Positions 55,989 to 64,000 of a stretch of DNA of 64,000 nucleotides are shown here, one piece after another. The stretch's first letter is position 1, and every line of letters starts with the position of its first letter. The translations under genes were made by a program, and so were the position numbers. Location: assembly GCA_014529385.2 (NCBI GenBank), contig CM043958.1, forward strand, positions 77,500,669 through 77,564,668, in the 5' to 3' direction. A model generated the notes under the pieces. It was not told where the DNA came from and did no database searches. It saw nothing but the letters and a program-made list of their open reading frames with translations. The DNA is from Adiantum capillus-veneris (taxonomy: Eukaryota > Streptophyta > Polypodiopsida > Polypodiales > Pteridaceae).

Positions 55989-56061
<73 letters not shown>
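55450..56061. other. LINE 5' leader with short repeats, then (TC)n(AC)n
   Basis: Read on the minus strand this lies upstream of ORF1. On the plus strand GTGCAGGT-AGGTC-TGCAG type units repeat irregularly from about 55785 to 55875, as in LINE 5' regions. 55988-56061 is a (TC)n(AC)n microsatellite. No gene. Confidence 0.5.
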
Positions 56062-56063
<2 letters not shown>

Positions 56064-56089
56064 CTAAACCGCCTCGCCTCCTTGGCTCG

Positions 56090-57500
56090 TGGGTTGCCTC
56101 CACCTACCGCCCTTGTATCAGGCCAAAGTCGACACTTGGCAATTCAAGACTTATCTTCGTTGGAGCTGGTTCCCACCAGCCACAACCCCTTGCTCCATTG
56201 TGTGTGGCCCCTTAAGAAACGTTGTTGTCCTCAAAAACGCAATTGGAAGGTTGTATGTTAAAAGTCCAAATAATGTTTACTCGCTTCCATGTTGAACTCT
56301 CTTCAACACAATCTTTCCACTTAACTAAACACTCTTTATAAATTGTATTTCTAGTTCTTTTTTTAATCTAGTGTCCAATATTTTCTCTTGTTCATGTGGA
56401 AGAGATTGAGTATTTATGAGTTTCACTGTCAGATCATCTTGAACAAGATTATCAGATTGCGTGAACTTCTTTTTGAGTCTGCTAACGGTGGAATATTGGG
56501 TGTATACCAATATTTTCTCTTGTTCATGTGGAAGAGATTGAGTATTTATGAGTTTCACTATCAGATCATCTTGAACAAGATTATCAGATTGCCCCAACTT
56601 CTTTTTGAGTCTGCTAACGTGGAATATTGGGTGTATACCATTTGTCTCTAGTAATAGGAGTTTATAAGCCATATCTCCAACCTTTTTAGTATTGTGAAAG
56701 GTCCACAATACCTTGGTGATAATTTTGGACATGGTTTCAGACTTTTCCCGACTTCATGGTTTCAGACTTTTCATGCACTTTTAAATAGACTTGTTTCCCT
56801 TCCTGAAAGGTAAGGGGCCTTCTATGCAAATTAATATATGCCTTTGCTCTATCTTGACTCTTTTTAATATCGTCTTTAGCTGCTTGAACTTTTCCTTTTT
56901 CAGTCCTACTCCATAAGGAGCAGGATTTGATTAACCCTTTCAGATTGACCATTTGTTTGAGGATGCTCAATCGTACTCATGCTTAGTTTAGTGTCCAAAC
57001 TCTTAAATACAGCTCTCCAAAAATAGCTATTAAACTTCCTAAACTTCCTATCTCATTTTAACACAATGTCTGTTGGTAAACCATATAATCAATAGAGATT
57101 TTTGCAAATACTTTAGCTAATTCAAGAGTTTTAACATCGAATTTGGTTTGATTAAACCTAACCATTTTGGTTAATCCATCCACTATTACCCAGATAGAGT
57201 CATGTCCTTGCTGTGTTCTAGGTAAACTAATTATAAAGTTCATGGAGATACTCATCCATTTCCCTGACTAATGGATGGAGTAGTCCTCTCATCTTAAGCC
57301 TTTCAGCCTTATTGGTTTGTCATTTATTACATTTAACCACATGTTTTAGGACGTCCTTAATACATTTACGACCAATAAAACTGCCTCTTAACAAGACTAC
57401 AAGTCTTGTTTATACCTAGGTGTTCCGCACTTGGACCATCATGACACATAGAGTATTTGGCGCTTAATCTCTTCATCTTTTGGGACACCTACCCTGCATT
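56090..57500 (-). pseudogene. gypsy G integrase and C-terminal region
   Basis: Readable pieces: MSISMNFIISLPRTQQGHDS and IWVIVDGLTKMVRF (start of the core with the D of the catalytic triad), then after a large gap KAYINLHRRPLTFQEGKQVY, FHNTKKVGDMAYKLLLL and HPIFHVSRLKKKLGQSDNL. The last part is present twice: 56385-56500 and 56510-56640 are near-identical tandem copies. The middle of the integrase core, with the second D and the E, seems deleted. To the left the chromo-like tail decays (ILDTRLKKELEIQF). Confidence 0.75.
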
Positions 57501-57774
57501 TGTAGAGTAAATGGTCATCATCTATGGCGAAATTCTTCCACTTGAATCCTTCGAAAGCACCCATAGATGCTTCATTCTCATTGAAAACCAACTGTTATGA
57601 ATCCCCTTTTTGGATGGTTTTCTATTTTTTGGAATATGCAGGATCAACCTAACATTTTTCTCTTGATGATTCAAGCAGATCTCTATTGGATCGAGTAAAA
57701 CTCAATTTATTTATCATAGGTATCTTGCTAAGTAAATTTGCTACTACATTATTTTTTCCTTTGCAATACCTACG

Positions 57775-59110
57775 CTAATAATCGAATTCTTGTAAGAGTT
57801 CAACCCATTTGGCCTTATGAATTTTCAATTTCGCTTGATTAGAAAGGCTTTCTTGATCAAACACTATCATAACTTTAGCACCATATAAATAGTGCTTCCA
57901 TTTTTTCAATGCATTGACAATAGCATACAACTCCCTCTCATATATTGAGTAATTTTGGTGTGCATGGTATAACTTTTTACTTTCAAAAGGTATTGATCGA
58001 CCCTCTTGAGTTAGAACCACATCTACAACAAAGTTACTAGCATCTGTCTCAACCACAAAGGGTTTATTGGGATTCACTATATATAAAATTGGGACTGCAG
58101 CTATTGCTACTTTTAATTTGATTTTCCCCCACTCAAAAGTTTTTACTTTTCCTTTGGGTTGGTCTGTCATGGGAATCGCTATCTTGGCATAATCTTTAAT
58201 GAATCTACGATAAAATCGAGACATTCCTAAGAAGATTTGCAGCTCTTTTAGGTTCTTACGTTCAGGCCATTGCAAAATAGCTTGAACATTTTCGTGATTC
58301 ATTCCGATTCTATGTTTAGAAATGATACGACCAAGGTATTTCACTTCTTCAACAAACAATTCACATTTGGATTCCTTTGCATAAAGGGAACTTTGTTTGA
58401 GCAATTGGAACACTTTTGATTTTCCCCCACTTAAAGTTTTTCCTTTTCCTTTTCCTTTGAGTTGGTCTGTCATAGGAATCGCTATCTTGGCATAATCTTT
58501 AATGAATCTACGATAAAATTGAGACATTTTTAAGAAGATTTGCAGCTCTTCTAGGTTCTTAGGTTCAGGCCATTGCAAAATAGCTTGAGCCTTTTTTCTG
58601 AATCCATCCCGATTCTATGTTTAGAAATGATACGACCAACATATTTCACTTCTTCAACAAACAATTTACATTTTGATTTCTTTGCATAAAGGGAACTTTG
58701 TTTGAGCATTGGAACACTTTTGTGAGATGTTCTTAATGCTCCTCCCGAGTACGACTATAGATGAGGATATCATCAAGAAAGACTACTATAAATTTGCCTA
58801 GATAGGGCTGTAGACTACTATTCATGAGCTTCATGAAGATAGCTGGTGCATTGGTAAGCTCAAAAGGCATTACCAAAAACTCATAATGCACATATCTAAT
58901 TCTAAAGGCTGTTTTTGCAACGTCTTCAGCCTTTATTCTAATTTGATGATAGCTAATTATAAGTCGACCTTGGTAAAATACTTGGCTTCCTCTAACTAAT
59001 CAAAAAGATCTTTAATTGTGAGATTGTTTAGTCCTCTATAGTCGACACGAAGTTGCATAAAACATCTTTTTTCTTCATTAATAAGATTGGCGAAGCCCAT
59101 GGAGAATTTG
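57775..59110 (-). pseudogene. gypsy G reverse transcriptase and RNase H, with tandem duplication
   Basis: The palm reads [15 protein letters not shown] near 58750-58790, so the catalytic aspartates are kept, with [14 protein letters not shown] before it. The connection text LFVEEVKYLGRIISKHRIGM and IFLGMSRFYRRFIKDYAKIA appears twice because about 295 bp (58135-58430 and 58431-58720) are tandemly duplicated. RNase H follows: FVVETDASNFVVDVVLTQEG, YSIYERELYAIVNAL, VMIVFDQESL. A 267-residue frame runs through one copy of the duplication. Confidence 0.85.
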
Positions 59111-59111
59111 T

Positions 59112-59818
59112 CATGGGACGAGCACCACGTGCCAACGGAAAAGAATAGATTGAACAGACTTTCAGCACTTCAATAACAACTGAACTGAAAGAAAGAAAGA
59201 GCACACGCAACACAGTGGCGTAATTCCACCTTAGAGAGTATTGGTCCCAAACCTTGGTTTATATTACTCGAACTCAGTACAATGTAGGTACTCACGCTCT
59301 GCACCTTCTCACCGAAGCGTGCCAGAGAATGAGCCCTTTGCACATATTTAAAGGCCCTTGGCCTTGAAAAGCAGTTACATGAATAGCAGTCAAACTCAAA
59401 AGCAACTGGTCCCAAAATCTGGTGTTGAAAATTGTCCAACGTAAATCACGAAAATCTGTATAGGCTGCCACGTCAACAGGTCAGCGTAATCCGTATAGGC
59501 TGTCACGTCAGCAGTCAGGGAAAAAATTCGGAAATCCGTACTGCTGTCATGTCATCAGCTTCTACGCAAATAAGCTCGTGTGTGTGTGTGTGTGTGTGTG
59601 TGTTGTTCCTGCTTTATTTTACATCTTTAGGTCACTTGGGTCCCATCGGACGGGGTCCCATAAGTTGGTGGGAACTCTTCTTTAAAAATAGGCCACTCGG
59701 CAAGACTTTGCAAGTTGGTAAAACTTCTTTTTCTGCTTCTGCTTCTTCACTTAGGGTTTAGGCTCCTCGGCTGGGAGTTGCAGGTTGGCTCCGTTCTTCA
59801 GTGGCTTGACATGTTAGC
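59112..59818. mobile_element. 0.7-kb insertion in gypsy G reverse transcriptase
   Basis: On the minus strand the text breaks at PGNFVTN (59825) and resumes as MTNSPWASPILLMKKKD (59100), so about 700 bp were inserted in the fingers domain. The insert has no coding content and contains a (TG)n run (59577-59602), two CCGTATAGGCTG-CACGTCA-CAG units (59455-59515) and a TATTTAAAGG. The flanks share ACAAA on the minus strand. It may be another solo LTR, but its ends are not clear. Confidence 0.5.
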
Positions 59819-59819
59819 A

Positions 59820-60400
59820 GTTTGTGACAAAATTGCCGGGTAAAATAAAACCTTTATCTACATAGTCTTGCAATTGTTTTTCTACTTCTAGTGTTGTGCT
59901 TGGCCTATTCTATAAGGTGGTTTATAGACAAGCTTTGCATCTTTAACTAAATCAATAGCATAGTCTACTTCAGTTTTTTCAAGAGGTAAACCATTTGGCA
60001 AATCAATAAGAAAAACATCGTTAATTTCTTTTAGCAAGACTTTTAAATCACTTTCACAATCACTACGAGAAGGCAAAGCCCTAATCTTTCTTTTCCACAT
60101 CAGAGTCCTTATTTACAACAGATCGACACCAAAACATATATATATATATATACATTACAAGATCTTTTATTTATAAGCTTTTGCAACACTAAGAGAACAC
60201 ATTAGAGGATTATTCTGCACATCATGTTCACCTTGTATAACAAACTTTTTACCTTCTTTCTTAGATTCTAGTGAGTTTTGCTGATAACTCCGTTTCAAAG
60301 AAGATCCTTGTCTCCATAACCATTTCCTTCCCAAAACCAAGTCCGCAGGATCCATATTCATAATCTGGAAGTGAAGTTGATCCTTGAGACCATCTAGAGT
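59820..60400 (-). pseudogene. gypsy G protease end and reverse transcriptase start
   Basis: 60361-60167 reads MNMDPADLVLGRKWLW, the closing motif of the protease. 60100-59888 reads FLIDLPNGLPLEKTEVDYAI and YKPPYRIGQAQH, the opening of the reverse transcriptase, with the usual LPP-R--DH-I position diverged. Between them lies an (AT)n run (60135-60152). Confidence 0.7.
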
Positions 60401-60430
60401 AGCAAGGAGAGTCTACAATTGTAGTTCTAT

Positions 60431-61029
60431 GTTTTCTACCCTTTCTACCCTATGTACTATCAGACTTCAGTTCGTGCTGCTCACGGGATGGCACATCCCA
60501 CTCTTCCCCTATGTCCTCAATCCCATACATAGTTTGGTCTTGATTGGTGTCGGTCTCAAATTGTTTCTGATTTTGGTCTTTTTTCATTTTTTAAGTTATA
60601 AAAGCAAAAACTTTGAAAAAGACGGTAAAGTATGCTAAGAAAGCTATGCACAAATGTACAAAACTTCACTGACATGGAGTCGTTACCGAAGACATGCGAT
60701 TCTTCGTATCCTCGTTGATCAGTCGTGACCATTTCCCTTACTGCTTGGTTTTATTTCTTTAGCACCCTTTGTACTTTATGGAATGAGGATAATAGTACTT
60801 TATGGAAGTGATTGAGTGGGAGAGTTGGGTGGTTAGATAATTAACTAGATAAAAACTTCCATTGATAAACTATGGTTAGCCTTAGTGTGTAGCCGCCCCA
60901 TAGAGGAAGCCGAAAGCTTGTGGGTAAGATGGCCTATTGACAGTGCTCCAAGGTGGAGTGTGAGCCGCCCCATAGAGGAAGCGGACGCAACCAATGTTAG
61001 GTAGCAGGCCTAGCTAACAAAGCATACTC
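60431..61029. other. no gene; two copies of a short motif
   Basis: No protein-like frame. AGCCGCCCCATAGAGGAAGC occurs twice (about 60889 and 60963), some 75 bases apart. The stretch joins gypsy G (-) and gypsy H (+) and may hold missing LTR or gag parts of either. Confidence 0.45.
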
Positions 61030-62154
61030 TTGGTGCATCATTGTATCAAGATGGACGTCTTGTTGCGTTTGAACGTTGCAATGCTTTATTCAACATATGA
61101 AAAAGCGCTTTACGCCGTGGTCCACGCTTTGAGAAAGTGGCGACATTATTTGTATTGCTCTACCTTTGTTGCATGGACAAACCAAAACTCTTTGTGCTAT
61201 GTCTGTGATCAGGGTGATCTTAGAGGCCGGAAGGCTAGATAGGTTGAACTTATGCAAGAGTTTGACTTAGGGATTCGCTACAGAAAAGGATTAACAAGGT
61301 CGAGGCAGGGTGTGACTCGCATACAGGCTTGGGTGATCGAAGACCCAAGCGAGTCATGTTGGAGAGATGAGACATAGACAATATTCCATTAAAGATGGAC
61401 TATTGTTTAGAAATGGAAAAGTATGCATGCTGGAAATCGATGAGGTTCAAGAAAGGATTTTTGTTCAAATGCCATCATGTTCCTAGCGCTAGGCACCCAA
61501 GCATCCAAAGAGCTTTAGCATTGGCCAAACAATATTTCTATTGGCCAAGGATGTGCTTTTTACATAGAGAGCTATGTGACTCAGTGTCAAGTCAACAAGG
61601 CAAAGCGCCTTAGGAAAGTTAACCTACTACATCCATTGGAAATCCTTGATGCCAAGTGGTAGAGTATTTCTATGGATTTTATTGTTGGTTTGTTAAATAC
61701 TAGTCGGGGCAACTAGGTTGTGGTTGATCGACTCACAAAAGTGACAAAATTTATACCAATGAAGTCAACAATAAAAAGCCATGAGTTGGCGGTTTTATTT
61801 GTCAATCAACGTTATAAGCTATATGGTTTGCCAGAGGATATTGGCAGTGATCGAGATACCAAGTTCATTGGGCGACTTTGGCGAGATGTGTTTACTCACC
61901 TTCGAACAAAGTTGAGTATGTCGTCCTCTTCGACAGACAAACTGAAAGGATGAATCTAACGATGGAGGACATGTTGAGGGCTTATGTCTCTCACAAGCAG
62001 TCTGATTGGGAAAGGTACATTCCACAATAAAGGGGCTATTCCTTCGGATATTAGTGTACATCCAATGTTTCATATCAATTGCCTTAAAGAAAAATTAGGT
62101 GAAGCTAACATTGTTGTGGCTATCGAGGCAAATGTACGGGAAGATATTTAAATT
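61030..62154 (+). pseudogene. gypsy H RNase H and integrase, heavily decayed
   Basis: Plus strand. RNase H remnants: LYQDGRLVAFERCNA, then YSTYEKALYAVVHALRKWRH (61095-61150). Integrase zinc region: HHVPSARHPSIQRALALAKQ and YFYWPRM (61460-61555). Core: MVDRLTKVTKFIPMKST (61720) and YGLPEDIGSDRDTKFIGRLW (61820-61885), which keeps the second catalytic aspartate. A frameshift follows, with DRQTERMN keeping the glutamate. About ten stops. It leads into the chromodomain at 62155. Confidence 0.78.
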
Positions 62155-62340
62155 GAATATATTTCTCGAGAACCAGAGGCCGTTTTAGATCGCCGTACTC
62201 GTCATTCGCACCGAAGTGCTTATGATGAGTATTTAATTAAATGGAAGGGTCAATCTGAAAAGTTTGCTACTTGGGAATCAATTAGAGCTTTGAAAGCTCC
62301 GTATCCCCACTTCATTGATGAGGACATCAATGGTTCTTAA
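62155..62340 (+). CDS. chromodomain at the end of gypsy H Pol
   Basis: A stop-free 61-codon frame ends at TAA 62338-62340. It reads YISREPEAVLDRRTR, then YDEYLIKWKGQSEKFATWE, the chromodomain pattern of chromovirus integrases, which targets insertion to chromatin by binding histone marks. Aromatic residues at the usual places (Y, W, W) are present. It is the C-terminal piece of a decayed Pol, so no start codon is expected. It is called because the domain itself is undamaged while the upstream integrase is not. Confidence 0.8.
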   Translation, partial: EYISREPEAVLDRRTRHSHRSAYDEYLIKWKGQSEKFATWESIRALKAPYPHFIDEDINGS

Positions 62341-62880
62341 GAGGGAAAGTATGTTATGTCCCGCTCACAGCAGAGGGGATCTAGTCTATGACACTATCGT
62401 GATGGGTGTCCAGTGTTGAGGCGAACATAGTGTGAACCCGGCTAGTGTGGCCGATCACTTTTATAAAAGGAGGCTAAGGCTTTATTTGTAGTTACGGACC
62501 CCCGTTGGCAGAGTGCCAATGGTTAGCTCGTGAGGCTAGGAGTGCACGAGGTCACCTCAAGGAGGTGAGGCCAAGTGGTACGGGACGCTCCGTCTTACAG
62601 GTGCATGCCTACATCCTCCGATGATGGCCCAACACGGGGGAGTTGCCGGGATGGCGGCTATGGTTGGTGGGTAGTTCGTCCAAGCGTGTCCATAGGCGGT
62701 CTGTGTAGCCGAGAGATCCTCTCCACGTGTTCGTTTCAGGAGCGTAGTCTTGTCATCCTTCAAGAGTTGGCAGCCCGCTTGACTGCATCCCTTGACTGCG
62801 ACCCAAGAGGAGGATAAGCGATTCCGGGGGGCATGGCTTTCTTATAGCGGATGTAAGAGCATCACCCATGTAGCCATTGC
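62341..62880 (+). repeat. polypurine tract and 3' LTR of gypsy H
   Basis: GAGGGAAAGTA (62341-62351) directly follows the pol stop and precedes TGTTATGTCC, the LTR start at 62352. TATAAAAG at 62462-62469 is a good TATA box. The right border is not visible; it must lie before the LINE fragment at 62895. No second copy is present. Confidence 0.7.
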
Positions 62881-62894
62881 AACAGGCTCGATAG

Positions 62895-63243
62895 GAGCTG
62901 ATCACCATTGAGGAGCAACGCCACAAGTTTGCCTTCCATCTTCAAGCATCTTAATGGACTCAAGTGGGAGACAGAGTTACTGGTCAGTTTTTTGAGATGC
63001 GTCCTCGTCATGCGCACATCAGTGTTTGCTAGTTGAGGAGACCGGATAGGTCTATGGCTACAGAGCCCAATGATATGCGTGTAGTTACTACTGACTTTTA
63101 TCGTAAGTTGCTTTCAACCGAGCCATAGTCAAAGATCTGGGATGCATGCAGAGAGCAAGTGTGGGCTCAGATGCCTTGCTTAGTCATTGAGGAGATGTGC
63201 CAAAGACTTCAGAGCCCACTTAAGCCAAAGGAGCTATGTCGAC
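62895..63243 (+). mobile_element. LINE ORF2 fragment
   Basis: One frame with three stops reads ELITIEEQRHKFAFHLQAS, WTQVGDRVTGQFFEMRPRHA, ATEPNDMRVVTTDFYRKLLS and CLVIEEMCQRLQSPLKPKEL. This is the linker between endonuclease and reverse transcriptase in LINE ORF2 (DFYRKLL and the LTEEEL-type end are typical). The reverse transcriptase does not follow; a GAC-rich tract replaces it. It differs from the LINE at 49-56 kb. Confidence 0.65.
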
Positions 63244-64000
63244 GACGACGACGACGAGGTACTGCTGGGTTCTATGTTGACGACGATGTCGAGGGGTACT
63301 TGTACTACGGTGCTGCTGAGGTACTAATGGGGTATGCTAGAGATGCGACGACGACGACGATGACGAGGCTGTGGGCTGATCCCCTATCGCCAGGGATGGC
63401 AATGGGTTGAAAACTGAAAACGTTAAAGATGAAGATGGCTGAAATCTGAAAATGCGGGTGGTAATGTGGCAAGGATTGCAGCCGCGACGAGGCTATGCTG
63501 AAAATGCCAAGGGCTGAAATCTGATGGCGATCATAGGGCTGAAAATGCTGATGAAAAACGTTGGCTGATGGCTGATCTTGGAAAACACTGGAGGTGATGA
63601 CATCCCCGGTGCTTGGTACTGCTTGGTTCTTGAGAGGCACCTTCACTGCTCCTTTGGTTTCTACTGGTGCACCAAGGGCTGGTTAAATACGTACAAATGC
63701 CTTGGTCGGGCAGCCATCCCAACCAGGGTAAATGAAAAGTCAATTATTAATAAAATGTACTCTAAGGGATGGTTCACGCGCAGATAATGCCTAAGTGCTA
63801 AAATGCAATCGTGTGCAAGAGAGGGTATGCAACTATGACTGGCCTAGATATGCACGTCCTGCTAGAGGCTCATAAAGGTGCTAGGCTAGGTTCTAAGCTA
63901 ACGACTCATGCTAGACTTTAGCAAAAGCATGTCCACGTAGCACAAGTGAAGGTAGCGCAAGTGAAGTGCGCACGTGACGTCTCCCCGTTATAGGTGGGGC
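63244..64000. other. no supported gene; GAC-rich and TGAAAA-rich repeats
   Basis: GAC/GACGAC runs at 63240-63258 and 63347-63366 give acidic or Arg-rich frames of low complexity. From 63400 to 63600 short units GGCTGAAA(A/T) recur about every 20-40 bases; the reverse complement TTTCAGCC is equally frequent in the solo LTR at 53170-53470. The last 200 bases hold AGCACAAGTGAAGGTAGCGC-type short repeats only. Confidence 0.45.

Larger units (their letters stand above)
56090..60430 (-). mobile_element. Ty3/gypsy retrotransposon G, partial
   Basis: Minus strand: protease end (60361-60167), reverse transcriptase start (60100-59820), a 0.7-kb insertion, reverse transcriptase and RNase H (59110-57775), integrase (57500-56737) and C-terminal region (56732 to about 56090). 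Gag and both LTRs are not recognised. Two tandem duplications lie within coding sequence. Stops and shifts are common. Confidence 0.8.

Noticed and set aside
1-64000. CRISPR arrays, bacterial operons, rRNA genes
   Set aside because: No regularly spaced identical repeats with unique spacers, no rRNA text; repeats present are LTRs, microsatellites and duplications of a plant nuclear genome.

Overview
The window is nuclear DNA of a land plant, most likely a fern. The evidence is nested Ty1/copia and Ty3/gypsy elements, a plant-type LINE with a retroviral-type zinc knuckle in ORF1, many dinucleotide microsatellites, and relics of PLS-class pentatricopeptide (PPR) genes whose wording (MYxKCG, VSWNALI, KxIHDE) matches my memory of fern PPR families. 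The fern assignment is inference from that style and cannot be proved here. No tRNA, rRNA, CRISPR array or bacterial signature was seen.

Layout. 1-5029: copia element A (+), 5' end outside the window, probably nested in copia relic B (-, about 5013-6672). 6673-12541: gypsy element C (+), split by a non-coding LTR insertion (7711-10082) that carries a tRNA-like SINE head. 12562-13448: an unrecognised reading frame with many stops. 13472-24409: the best preserved large element, gypsy D (-), with two LTRs, a perfect 5-bp CTAAC target duplication, a polypurine tract, gag-pol and an unusual 3.4-kb sense coding region between integrase and 3' LTR. 24410-27520: mostly empty, with one PPR relic. 27524-39198: gypsy E (-), whose 3' LTR was split by a complete copia element F (28380-33370, +). 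39616-44330: PPR relics broken by a foldback element and by a 2.2-kb non-coding LTR element. 44560-48440: a duplicated module around a second decayed gene of unknown function. 48564-48856: the first two exons of a CSL4-like RNA exosome gene, the only host gene with clean splice sites. 49022-about 55987: a LINE (-) carrying a 1.2-kb solo LTR in its endonuclease. About 56090-60430: gypsy G (-) with two internal tandem duplications and a 0.7-kb insertion. 61030-62352 onward: gypsy H (+), a chromovirus with an intact chromodomain reading frame. 62895-63243: a LINE fragment (+). The rest holds no gene I can support.

How it fits together. Nearly all coding sequence belongs to retrotransposons, and nearly all of it is broken by stops and frameshifts, so it is annotated as pseudogenes. 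Several layers can be ordered in time: gypsy E before copia F, PPR gene before the non-coding LTR element, LINE before the solo LTR, copia B before copia A. In element D many premature stops stand where glutamine is expected (CAG to TAG), as expected when methylated cytosines decay. The best candidates for something undescribed are the extra coding region of gypsy D, the possible foreign origin of gypsy C, and the two decayed unknown genes. Domain calls come from reading the translations; no database search was run.
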